Source: an uncultured Collinsella sp. (GTDB taxonomy: Bacteria; Actinomycetota; Coriobacteriia; Coriobacteriales; Coriobacteriaceae). From it: a stretch of DNA of 19,169 nt. The notes under the pieces are model-generated. The model was not told the DNA's origin and made no database searches. It saw only the letters and a program-made list of their open reading frames with translations. The position numbers and the translations under genes were made by a program. This document shows, one piece after another, positions 13,323-19,169 of this stretch. Each line of letters opens with the position of its first letter. The first letter of the stretch is position 1. Location of the stretch: positions 1-19,169 of the forward strand of contig CALBBA010000147.1 of assembly GCA_937926755.1 (NCBI GenBank), read 5' to 3'.

Positions 13323-14069
13323 CTAGAACAGGAAGCCGATGGCGATGAGGGCGATGCTGACGATGAGCACGGCGATATCCAGACCCTTGATGGGATAGCG
13401 CTTGTACGAGCTGGCGCGCGTGCGCAGGTAGAAGCCGCGCTGCTCGGCGGCAAGCGCGGTGGCGTCGGTCTTGCCCACGCTCGAGATAAGCAGCGGTACG
13501 CACAACGGCAGCATGAGCTTGAGCTTCTTGATGGGGTTCTTGGTGTCGTACTCGACGCCGCGTGCGGTCTGCGCCTCCATGATGGCGTTCATCTCCTGAC
13601 CAAACACCGGCACGAAGCGCAGCGCCGTGGTAAAGGTGAAGGCATAGCGATACGGCACGTGCAGCACCTCGACGCAGGCATTGGCAAGGTCGTTGAGCTT
13701 GGTCACCATGAGCATGAGGAGGAGTGGTAACGCCACACCCAGCAGGCGCAGACAGGCCTTCGATCCTGTGATGAGACCCGTGTCGGTGATAAAGCCCCAC
13801 ACCACGTTGCCGTCGCGCATAAAGGCCAGCTGAAGCACCAGCATGATAAGCGCGAGCGGAATCAGCAGCTTGAGCAACGAGAACAGACGGTCGACGACGC
13901 CGGCGTAGGCGCCCAGCGCAAGGGTGAGTGCCAAAAAGCCCAACAGCGCAACATAGGTGTCGGACAAAAAGATGCCGATGATGATGGCGGCGGCAAGGCC
14001 CAGTTTGACGACCGGGTTCAGGCGATGCAGCAGCGTATCGCCCGGCATATAGTCGATGACGTTAACCAC
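13323..14069 (-). CDS. ecfT: ECF transporter transmembrane component (EcfT)
   Basis: 248-residue membrane scaffold that couples the ATPases to the S component. After the N-terminal DTLLHRLNPVVKLGL, which is the conserved EcfT entry motif, hydrophobic helices run to about residue 130. The cytoplasmic coupling region contains the two Ala-Arg-Gly-type motifs that dock on the ATPases: AQTARGVEYD (166-175 region) and AAEQRGFYLR, the second with the variant QRG. The start is GTG14069 with GGAG about 14 nt upstream (weak spacing); it overlaps the ATPase stop by 8 nt (GTGGTTAA), suggesting translational coupling. A terminator follows the stop by about 33 bp. Confidence 0.92.
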   Translation of the reverse strand: MVNVIDYMPGDTLLHRLNPVVKLGLAAAIIIGIFLSDTYVALLGFLALTLALGAYAGVVDRLFSLLKLLIPLALIMLVLQLAFMRDGNVVWGFITDTGLITGSKACLRLLGVALPLLLMLMVTKLNDLANACVEVLHVPYRYAFTFTTALRFVPVFGQEMNAIMEAQTARGVEYDTKNPIKKLKLMLPLCVPLLISSVGKTDATALAAEQRGFYLRTRASSYKRYPIKGLDIAVLIVSIALIAIGFLF

Positions 14070-15813
14070 GGCGGACCATCTCCTTGGTAATGCGAACGAT
14101 ATCGGTGACCTCGCTCACCTGCGCAAAAGCGGGGGAGACGGAGGATGCCAAGCGGCGCGAGAGTTCAATGACCTGGGGCGGCTCCACGTAGGCACGCTGC
14201 ATGAGCTCAATATTCGAGAACAGCTCGTGCGTGCGTCCGCGGTCGAGGATACGGCCGTCGGCCATCACAACGATGCGCTCGGCAAAGTCGGAAACGACTT
14301 CCATATCGTGGCAGACCATGATCACGGCGCAGCCGCGCTCTGCCATGGTGCGCACCGTTTCCATGACGGTCATGCACTCACGGTAGTCAAGGCCGCTCGT
14401 GGGCTCGTCGAGCACTACAATCTTGGGCTCAACCACTACGACGGAGGCGAGCGCCACCATTTGTCGCTGGCCGCGCGAAAGCGAGAAAGGCGCCTCGTCG
14501 GCGGGCAGGCCAAAGCGGTCGATGACGAGCTGGGCACGACGCAGGGCCTCGGCGCGGTCGATACCGGCGAGCTCCAAGCCAAAGGCAACCTCGTCGAGCA
14601 CGGTATCCTTGCAGATCTGGCGGTCGGGGTTTTGGAAGAGGGTCGCGACCTCGCGGGCAATGCGGCTCGTGGGAACGGTTGCAGTATCCAGTCCCGTGAC
14701 GCGCACGCTGCCCGAGGCGGGCTTGAGCAGGCCCGTGAGCAGCTTGGTGAGCGTGGTCTTGCCGGCACCGTTCTGACCGACGATGCCCACGAGCTCACCG
14801 GGGTAGAGGGTCAGGTTAAGGTCGTGTACGGCGGCGCCGCCGTTGGGATAGGCAAACTCAACATGGTCGAAGGTGAGTACGGGTTCGGCATCCTTGGCAT
14901 GAGGACGCAACGACGGTGCATGCGGGGAACCGGCGGGCGCCTGGGCTTCGATGGCAGCGTGTGCGGGGTCGACGATACCCGAAATCAGACACTCGGCTTC
15001 GTCGACATCCAAGCAAGGGGTGCCGCTTGCCAGACCATCGGCCTCGAGACTATTGAAGATGCGTGTGACACGGGGACAGTCGACGCCAATGGTGCGAAGC
15101 TCATCGGTGTGTGCGAAGACCTCGTGCGGCTCGCCCTGCAGTGCGATTTCGCCATGGTTGAGCACGAGCACGCGGTTGCAGTACTCCGAGAGCAGGGCGA
15201 CCTTTTGCTCAACGACGACGATGGTGATTCCAAGTATGCGGTTTGCCTCACGCAGCGTCTCGAAGACCAGCGTGGAGCTGGCGGGGTCGAGTGCCGCGGT
15301 GGGCTCGTCGAGAACCAAGACGCGCGGACGCATGGCGAGGATGGCGGCGATGGCCACCTTTTGCTTCTGTCCGCCCGAGAGGGTGGCGATCTCGCGGTCG
15401 CGTAGGTCGCTGATGCCGACGGTCTCGAGCGTCTCGCTCACGCGCTGCTCGATCTGGTCGTGGGGAACGGCAAAGTTCTCGAGGCCAAAGAGCATCTCGT
15501 CCTCGACGACCGAGGCGACCATCTGCGTGTCGATATCCTGCAGCACACTGCCGACGATTTGCGACACGTCGGTCAGCGAGACCTCGCAGGTGTCGTGGCC
15601 GTCAACCATGACGGACCCAAAGAACGTGCCGGTGTAGTGGTGGGGAACGGCGCCCGATAGGCAGGCAGCAAGCGTAGACTTGCCGGCGCCCGAGGGCCCG
15701 ATGATGCCGATGAAATCTCCTTTGTTCACGCTGAGCGAGATGTGGCTGAGCGCCTGCTCGGTCTGCGTGCCATAGGAGAACGAGACATCGTCGACGTTGA
15801 TGATCGTTTCCAT
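14062..15813 (-). CDS. ecfA: ECF transporter ATPase, two fused ABC domains (EcfA-EcfA')
   Basis: 583-residue protein with two complete ABC ATPase domains in one chain, which replace separate EcfA1 and EcfA2. Domain 1: Walker A GPSGAGKST (~39-47), Q-loop VLQDIDTQMV, signature LSGGQKQK, Walker B VLVLDEPT. A linker (~ residues 265-310, Ala/Pro-rich) leads to domain 2: Walker A GQNGAGKTT, Q-loop LFQNPDRQI, signature LSRGQRQM (variant of LSGGQ), Walker B IVVLDEPT and switch His in VCHDMEVV. Domain 1 has EQK where the switch His usually is (VVVEQKVALL), so the two ATP sites are probably unequal. The ATG has AAAGG 5 nt upstream. It lies between the S component and EcfT genes, separated from the former by a 190-bp palindromic region. 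Confidence 0.93.
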   Translation of the reverse strand: METIINVDDVSFSYGTQTEQALSHISLSVNKGDFIGIIGPSGAGKSTLAACLSGAVPHHYTGTFFGSVMVDGHDTCEVSLTDVSQIVGSVLQDIDTQMVASVVEDEMLFGLENFAVPHDQIEQRVSETLETVGISDLRDREIATLSGGQKQKVAIAAILAMRPRVLVLDEPTAALDPASSTLVFETLREANRILGITIVVVEQKVALLSEYCNRVLVLNHGEIALQGEPHEVFAHTDELRTIGVDCPRVTRIFNSLEADGLASGTPCLDVDEAECLISGIVDPAHAAIEAQAPAGSPHAPSLRPHAKDAEPVLTFDHVEFAYPNGGAAVHDLNLTLYPGELVGIVGQNGAGKTTLTKLLTGLLKPASGSVRVTGLDTATVPTSRIAREVATLFQNPDRQICKDTVLDEVAFGLELAGIDRAEALRRAQLVIDRFGLPADEAPFSLSRGQRQMVALASVVVVEPKIVVLDEPTSGLDYRECMTVMETVRTMAERGCAVIMVCHDMEVVSDFAERIVVMADGRILDRGRTHELFSNIELMQRAYVEPPQVIELSRRLASSVSPAFAQVSEVTDIVRITKEMVRRG

Positions 15814-15831
15814 GGATACCTTTCATAGTCA

Positions 15832-15875
15832 TTGGGGACGTTCTTACATGACTAGTCGTTTAAGAACGTCCCCAA
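15832..15875. repeat. 15-bp perfect inverted repeat upstream of ecfA
   Basis: TTGGGGACGTTCTTA (15832-15846) and TAAGAACGTCCCCAA (15861-15875) flank a 14-nt centre that itself contains GACTAGTC. It ends 18 bp before the ecfA start codon. The strong hairpin looks like a REP-type or miniature mobile palindrome, or a processing hairpin between ecfS and ecfA. A terminator is unlikely, because no T tract follows on the minus strand. Confidence 0.6.
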
Positions 15876-15888
15876 GAGCTCGTTGTTT

Positions 15889-15912
15889 GGGACAGTCTTT
15901 GGTGGTGAAGCA
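15889..15912. repeat. Possible dispersed element, copy 2 (GGGACAG...GGTGAAGCA)
   Basis: GGGACAG-TCTTTGGT-GGTGAAGCA resembles the segment at 13217-13255 but is more compact. It lies between the two inverted repeats of the ecfS-ecfA gap. Confidence 0.25.
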
Positions 15913-15919
15913 CGGAGAC

Positions 15920-16020
15920 GGCTTTACGAGGTGCCCCAGGTTGGCGCGAAAAAGAGGAGCGAAGCGTACTTGGGTACGCGAGCGACGAATGAACGCCAAG
16001 ATGGGGTGGCTCGTAAAGCC
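15920..16020. repeat. Large imperfect inverted repeat with nested hairpin, between ecfS and ecfA
   Basis: Arms of 27 nt (15920-15946 and 15994-16020) match at 22 positions: GGCTTTACGAG with CTCGTAAAGCC, CCCCA with TGGGG, and TTGGCG with CGCCAA, separated by small internal loops. The 47-nt interior carries a second stem, GCGTAC-TTGG-GTACGC (15964-15979), flanked by GAGCG and AGCGAC. The regular, multi-stem fold with conserved-looking loops suggests a structured RNA or a transposable palindromic repeat. No open frame fits here. Together with the repeats at 15832-15912 it fills the 214-bp gap. Confidence 0.6.
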
Positions 16021-16027
16021 GAGCGGG

Positions 16028-16600
16028 TTAGTTGAGCCTAAGAGCCTTCTGGATGGGCAGGTAGAGGGCGCCGACCAGAATGGCGTTAAAGACGGCGGTC
16101 ATGGCAACGACGGGCAGCATGGCGGCGGTGAGCTCGCCTACCACGCCGAGCATGGCCATCTTGATGACCATGAAGATGACGCCGGAGACAAAGGTGGTCA
16201 GGAAGGTTGCGACAATGGCGATGGCGGGCTTGACCTGACCGTTCTTGCCGGCGGCGTTGACGATGCCGGCCATGAGCATGGCGGCGATGCCCTCGGCGGC
16301 AAAATCGACGAACGGCGAAGTGGTGGTGATCTGGATCACAGCAGCCGAGATGAGGCCAATGACGAGCGCCTGGCCGATGTTGGGGCGAACGACCAGGATG
16401 GTGAGGCAGAAGGCCGAGATGATGAACTCGGGGCTGATCATGCCGCCCGAGATCCCCGAGATAGCCTTGCCGACGGTGAAGTTGAGAATGAAGCCGGCAG
16501 CAAGCAGGATGGCGAGCAAAACGAGGGCGCGGATATCGAGTTTGCCGCGGTCGGTGGTCTGGACGGTGCGGGGCTGGGTGGCGGTGGTGTTCTGAGACAT
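16028..16600 (-). CDS. trpP: ECF transporter S component, TrpP-like (tryptophan uptake)
   Basis: 190-residue integral membrane protein. After a polar N-terminus (~ residues 1-22) come five or six hydrophobic helices: ALVLLAILLAAGFILNFTV, FIISAFCLTILVV, ALVIGLISAAVIQITTTSPF, IAAMLMAGIV, a block around IAIVATFLTTFVSGVIFMV, and AAMLPVVAMTAVFNAILVGA. The order and the ITTTSP and LNF patterns resemble TrpP-type S components, which bind tryptophan. The leader upstream encodes a Trp-rich peptide and an attenuator, which is strong independent support. ATG16600 is preceded by AAAGGA 8 nt upstream; a TTG ten codons earlier is rejected. Works with the fused ATPase and EcfT downstream as a group-I ECF system. 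Family recognition is from memory, so another substrate would be possible without the leader evidence. Confidence 0.85.
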   Translation of the reverse strand: MSQNTTATQPRTVQTTDRGKLDIRALVLLAILLAAGFILNFTVGKAISGISGGMISPEFIISAFCLTILVVRPNIGQALVIGLISAAVIQITTTSPFVDFAAEGIAAMLMAGIVNAAGKNGQVKPAIAIVATFLTTFVSGVIFMVIKMAMLGVVGELTAAMLPVVAMTAVFNAILVGALYLPIQKALRLN

Positions 16601-16645
16601 GGTGAAAATCCTTTCGGAAGGGGATTGCAAGAGAAAAGCGGAGGC

Positions 16646-16775
16646 GCGTGATGCGAATGCGATCGGGCTCGAGATAGAAAAAGGCCCCCGGTCGAAACCG
16701 GAGGCCTTCCAATCACCTAGAGCGCAAAAACAGGCGTGAGGGACTCACCGTCGACCGATCGTATTCGCATCACGC
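16646..16775 (-). repeat. 21-nt long-range inverted repeat flanking the attenuator
   Basis: Positions 16646-16666 and 16755-16775 are reverse complements at 20 of 21 positions. The upstream copy lies inside the leader-peptide gene directly after the Trp codons, and the downstream copy lies between the terminator and ecfS. In read-through RNA the two could pair and enclose the terminator hairpin. The single mismatch is A opposite C. Confidence 0.7.
16681..16708 (-). terminator. Attenuator terminator upstream of the TrpP-like gene
   Basis: On the minus strand AAGGCCTCCGG, loop TTTCGA, CCGGGGGCCTT (11 bp with one G-U) is followed by TTTTTC, a typical intrinsic terminator. It lies 36 bp after the leader peptide stop and 80 bp before ecfS. 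CGGTCGA in the leader gene (16757-16751) is complementary to TCGACCG (16695-16689) spanning its loop and right arm, so the leader can form an antiterminator. Also GGCGTGA at the third Trp codon (16776-16770) pairs with TCACGCC (16739-16733). Confidence 0.88.
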
Positions 16776-16813
16776 CACCACCAGTTGTTGAGAGACTTCA
16801 TCGTGTTCTTCAT
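16745..16813 (-). CDS. Tryptophan-rich leader peptide (attenuator), 22 residues
   Basis: ATG16813 opens a 22-codon frame ending in TGA: MKNTMKSLNN then WWW (codons 11-13, positions 16783-16775) then RDANTIGRR. AAAGGAG lies 8 nt upstream of the ATG. Three consecutive Trp codons are a hallmark of ribosome-mediated transcription attenuation. When charged tRNA-Trp is scarce the ribosome would stall there, leaving CGGTCGA downstream free to pair with the terminator. When Trp is plentiful the ribosome reaches the stop codon, covers CGGTCGA and lets the terminator form. The peptide itself is probably not functional. It is the regulatory leader of ecfS-ecfA-ecfT. Confidence 0.9.
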   Translation of the reverse strand: MKNTMKSLNNWWWRDANTIGRR

Positions 16814-16871
16814 GTCGGTGGCTCCTTTCGTGATGCCGTGGCGCGGTCGCACCTAGTTGCTGTTGCGCTGC

Positions 16872-16880
16872 ACTATAGCA
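16872..16880 (-). promoter_or_regulatory. Extended -10 promoter of the Trp leader operon
   Basis: On the minus strand TGCTATAGT carries an extended -10 (TG, one base, TATAGT), which fits the absence of a clear -35 upstream. Transcription would begin about 50 nt before the leader peptide ATG. Confidence 0.5.
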
Positions 16881-16898
16881 CAGCGAAGTGTGTGCGGG

Positions 16899-16920
16899 GA
16901 AATCTTTTTAAAAAGATTTC
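16899..16920. terminator. Perfect 22-bp palindrome, part of the C69 gene's terminator region
   Basis: GAAATCTTTTT (16899-16909) and AAAAAGATTTC (16910-16920) are exact reverse complements. On the minus strand they follow two tandem 13-bp repeats CGGGTTTCCCGCC (16924-16936 and 16937-16949 on the plus strand), the first of which makes a 6-bp GGCGGG/CCCGCC hairpin. A GC hairpin then a T-rich stretch is terminator-like. It separates the C69 gene from the Trp operon promoter. Confidence 0.5.
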
Positions 16921-16963
16921 AGGCGGGTTTCCCGCCCGGGTTTCCCGCCGGTCAAAAGAGCGG

Positions 16964-17005
16964 GCTGAGCGGGCGAGGCTGCCATTGCTGCCTTGCCCGC
17001 TCAGC
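16964..17005 (-). terminator. Strong hairpin terminating the C69 peptidase gene
   Basis: GCTGAGCGGGCGAGGC (16964-16979) and GCCTTGCCCGCTCAGC (16990-17005) form a 16-bp stem with a single mispair, 10-nt loop, 7 bp after the stop codon. On the minus strand it is followed within a few bases by TCTTTT. Confidence 0.75.
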
Positions 17006-17012
17006 TAGGACG

Positions 17013-18962
17013 TTACTCCTTATTGCGACGGTAGAGGAAGTAACCGCCCGCGGAGATGACGGCAACGCCAGCGATGGCGAATGCAGCCACCACGCGGCCA
17101 TCAAAACGATCACCGGTGGTGGGCAGGCCGCCCTTGGTGTTCGCCTTGTTGGTGGTTACCGTGGTCGTGGTGTCCGACTTGCCAGGCTTCTCGGGCTTGG
17201 TGGTGGGCTGCTCGGGCTTAGCGGGCTGCTCGGGGGTACCGGGCTGCTCAGGAGTACCAGGCTGCTCGGGAGTGCCAGGCTGATCCGGGGTTACCGGGTC
17301 GGTGGCAAGAGCGTCCTTGGCGTAGGTGATGGACACCTTGAGGCCGTTGGTCTCGGTGTTCAGGTCGCTCGGGGTGAAGGGCTGGTCGAAGTTCTCAGCC
17401 TTCAGATAGGCGCGCATCTCCTGGAGCAAGGCCTTGCACTTGACGTAGGTGTTCTCGGTGGCAGCATTGCCGGCCTTGTTTGCCAGGGCGGTACGGGCCT
17501 CGGTGCCCTCGGTGGCCTGCATGACCTCGTCGACTTCCAAGTTCTGCTCGACGAGCTCGTTCTGGAGGGCGTCGAGGTAGGTGCGAACGCCGGTGCCGAG
17601 CTGCTCACGGTGCTCGAAGCACAGGGAGCTGATGTCCATGAGGACATAGTTGATGGAGTTCTCGGGCTCCTCGTTGTTCACGATGTCCTCCTCTTCGCAG
17701 TGATCGAAGGAGACGGTCTGGTCGCTGTAGTACGGGCTAACCTCGGTGAGCAGTGCGGAGTAGTAGGGGATGGCGACGGAGTAGGCGGCGCGGGAGAGCA
17801 TCTCCCACTGGATGGTCGCGATCTCGGGGTCCATGTCCTGACGGATCTGGAAGAGATTGACCTCGGTGTTGGTCTCGGTACCAATGGCGTAGGCGCCGTC
17901 GGTGTTGGCGTTGAGGCCCGGGACCTTCTCGCCGCGGTTGCCAAACGCGCGGATCATCTCAAAGGTGTTCCAGTCGGACTTGCCGGGCTGGAAGAACAGC
18001 GGCTGCATCTCGTGGACCAGGGCGCCGGTCGTGGCACGAGCATCTTCGCGCTCGTCCTTGACGATCTCGTAGTCGGTGCCCTCGGCAAGCGGAGCCATGA
18101 AATAATCGCGGCCCTGGATATAGCGAGACCAAGAATGCATGGCCTTATCGCTAATTTCCTCACCGTAGGTCTGGGCAACGTCGAACTGGCCGTCCTCGAA
18201 GTACTTGGCAAAGCCCTTTTCTTCGGGCATGGTCTGAATGTCCTTGGAGTGGAGGCAGTTCTCGGTGTCGTCGAGGTTGACCTTGTAGTTAAGGTTGCCG
18301 ATGTTGGGGTTGACCGAGGCGATGTCGTCGGTGAGCTTCATGGCAATCCACTGATGGCCAGAAAGTCCGGCGAACAGCCAGGTCTCGTTGTTGTCGGCGA
18401 TGATGACCTGGTCGTTGGTGCAGATGCCCTGCTCGTCGACCAGGCTACCGAGGAGCTCGACGCCCTCGCGGGCCGTGGCACTCTCGCCCAGGATGACGCT
18501 GGCGTAATTGTACTCACCGATGCCGGTCTCCTCGGTAATGGGGTCGGCCTCCTCAGCCTTCTCGTTGTAGGAGGTGCTCAGCGTGGCAGAGCAGGAGACG
18601 CCCTTCTCGTTGATGCCAGCCTCGGAATAAGCGTCATAGCGATCTTCCCACTGAGAGGGGTTGTCGCGAACGAAGGTGTAGCGGTAGGTCGCTCCCTTGG
18701 ACTTGTACTCAAAGCCGGATTCGAGCGAGGTATACTTGCTGCCGTCCTTGTGCGCAGGCTCAATGCCAAAGTGCTTGATATAGCGCGTGCTAAAGTCCTC
18801 TGCGCGGCCGTAGTACGTGTTGCCGTCCGCCGTGAGTTTGCTGCCCATGTAGATCTGGGTGCAAGCGAGCGCCGAGGTCGGCATGGCCATAATGGCCGCA
18901 GCTCCGAATGCAAGGCCGCAGCCAAGCTTCTTGAGCGTGTTGACGGGATGAGTAAGCCTCAT
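17013..18962 (-). CDS. Secreted, sortase-anchored C69-family dipeptidase
   Basis: 649 residues. The signal peptide (1-33; LTHPVNTLKKLGCGLAFGAA then TSALA) ends directly before Cys34, which begins CTQIYMGSKLTADGNTYYGR, the N-terminal nucleophile motif of C69 (PepD-like) Ntn hydrolases. Signal peptidase cleavage would expose the catalytic Cys. YYGRAEDF, INEKGVSCSATLS (with SATLS), AREGVELLGSLV and NNETWLFAG are further C69 features. After the catalytic region (~ up to residue 480) come a helical segment with Cys and a proline-rich stalk of PGTPEQ repeats, then LPTTG (613-617), a hydrophobic helix and a basic tail (YRRNKE): a sortase-A sorting signal. ATG18962 has GGGAGG 4 nt upstream; a frame open to 19022 lacks a signal-like start. 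It probably cleaves dipeptides at the cell surface for nutrition. Substrate unknown. Confidence 0.9.
   Translation of the reverse strand: MRLTHPVNTLKKLGCGLAFGAAAIMAMPTSALACTQIYMGSKLTADGNTYYGRAEDFSTRYIKHFGIEPAHKDGSKYTSLESGFEYKSKGATYRYTFVRDNPSQWEDRYDAYSEAGINEKGVSCSATLSTSYNEKAEEADPITEETGIGEYNYASVILGESATAREGVELLGSLVDEQGICTNDQVIIADNNETWLFAGLSGHQWIAMKLTDDIASVNPNIGNLNYKVNLDDTENCLHSKDIQTMPEEKGFAKYFEDGQFDVAQTYGEEISDKAMHSWSRYIQGRDYFMAPLAEGTDYEIVKDEREDARATTGALVHEMQPLFFQPGKSDWNTFEMIRAFGNRGEKVPGLNANTDGAYAIGTETNTEVNLFQIRQDMDPEIATIQWEMLSRAAYSVAIPYYSALLTEVSPYYSDQTVSFDHCEEEDIVNNEEPENSINYVLMDISSLCFEHREQLGTGVRTYLDALQNELVEQNLEVDEVMQATEGTEARTALANKAGNAATENTYVKCKALLQEMRAYLKAENFDQPFTPSDLNTETNGLKVSITYAKDALATDPVTPDQPGTPEQPGTPEQPGTPEQPAKPEQPTTKPEKPGKSDTTTTVTTNKANTKGGLPTTGDRFDGRVVAAFAIAGVAVISAGGYFLYRRNKE
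17224..17295 (-). repeat. 18-bp tandem repeat encoding the wall-spanning stalk
   Basis: Four units of 18 bp (17224, 17242, 17260 and 17278), each encoding a PGTPEQ-like hexapeptide, differ mostly at third positions; the last is diverged (PVTPDQ). They encode the flexible segment between the enzyme and the LPTTG anchor. Copy number may vary between strains by slippage. Confidence 0.8.
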
Positions 18963-19046
18963 AATCCCTCCCAACCGTTGAAACCCCGCGGAACCGTGCA
19001 GGATTTCAGCTAATAAATACATCTACTAGCCTAAAGGAAGTCTTAA

Positions 19047-19117
19047 GAGTATTCATCTATTTCGATGAAATACTCGATGAGCGTTCTAAAATATGCGATG
19101 AACGGATAAGAATACTC
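19047..19117. promoter_or_regulatory. Repeated GAGTATT motifs upstream of the C69 gene
   Basis: GAGTATTCATC (19047-19057), GATGAAATACTC (19064-19075) and GAATACTC (19110-19117) are copies in alternating orientation; the first two form a near-perfect inverted repeat. GATGA also recurs at 19064, 19076 and 19097. They look like binding sites for a regulator of the C69 gene. The rest of 18963-19169 is AT-rich without a gene, and no -35/-10 pair is convincing. Confidence 0.4.
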
Positions 19118-19169
19118 ATTATGTAGCTTTACTTAAATAAAGGCACCCTGCAATTACTCTACCTGAATA

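Noticed and set aside
14056..15405. 449-codon open frame on the plus strand opposite ecfA and 718-like long frames elsewhere
   Set aside because: The minus strand carries unmistakable ABC motifs. The plus-strand frame has no recognisable domain and no fitting ribosome binding site.
15861..15875. Intrinsic terminator after ecfS at the 15-bp inverted repeat
   Set aside because: No T tract follows on the minus strand, and the ecfA ribosome binding site comes immediately after. A mobile or processing palindrome is a better reading.
17224..17295. CRISPR-like tandem repeats
   Set aside because: The 18-bp units are contiguous, have no spacers and encode the PGTPEQ stalk in frame.
16857..19013. 718-codon open frame on the plus strand opposite the C69 gene
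   Set aside because: It is antisense to a gene with a signal peptide, C69 motifs and LPTTG. Its translation is low-complexity Gly/Leu/Val and Ala/Val, as expected from the complement of a GC-rich gene.

Overview
The window looks like chromosome from a high-GC Gram-positive gut actinobacterium of the Coriobacteriia, most likely Collinsella or a close relative. This is an inference from strong AGGAGG-type ribosome binding sites, an LPxTG wall-anchored protein, the D-aspartate crossbridge gene pair, a group-I ECF transporter and overall protein style; no rRNA or tRNA gene is present to confirm it.

Positions 1-4260 carry a minus-strand lysine/diaminopimelate operon read from 3882 down to 81: a lysA-dapA in-frame fusion, dapB (TTG start, 8-bp overlap) and dapH. 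It is headed by a well-preserved lysine riboswitch (3954-4110) whose P1 stem competes with a 12-bp alternative helix ending at the lysA ribosome binding site. A divergent M20 amidohydrolase (4265-5452) may supply the deacetylase step that the DapH (acetyl) pathway needs.

Positions 5453-8852 are a plus-strand accessory stretch: an orphan HigA-type antitoxin/regulator with a palindrome inside its promoter, a small membrane protein, a membrane-anchored FxLYD protein whose ribosome binding site lies in a 14-bp perfect hairpin, and a helix-turn-helix protein followed by a membrane-anchored Ser/Thr kinase. The helix-turn-helix gene has an ideal Shine-Dalgarno placed before ATA rather than ATG. A bidirectional terminator closes this stretch.

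Positions 8890-13294 hold a secreted coiled-coil/lysozyme-like wall protein (minus), a MOSC-domain protein (minus), and a plus-strand D-aspartate ligase plus aspartate racemase pair that probably builds a D-Asp (or D-iAsn) peptidoglycan crossbridge. A strong bidirectional terminator follows.

Positions 13323-16880 hold a minus-strand ECF transporter: a TrpP-like S component, a fused double ATPase and EcfT. Upstream of the S component is a previously hidden 22-codon leader peptide with three consecutive Trp codons, followed by an intrinsic terminator and competing pairings. This is a complete ribosome-mediated tryptophan attenuator, which strongly supports tryptophan as the substrate. About 190 bp of unusual palindromic DNA lies between the S component and the ATPase gene.

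Positions 16899-19169 hold a secreted C69-family (Ntn hydrolase) dipeptidase with a proline-rich repeat stalk and LPTTG sortase signal, its terminator region, and an upstream region with repeated GAGTATT motifs. The common theme is amino-acid supply (Lys/DAP, Trp, D-Asp) and cell-wall construction or remodelling, with RNA-based control (riboswitch, attenuator, hairpin-masked RBS) at several points.
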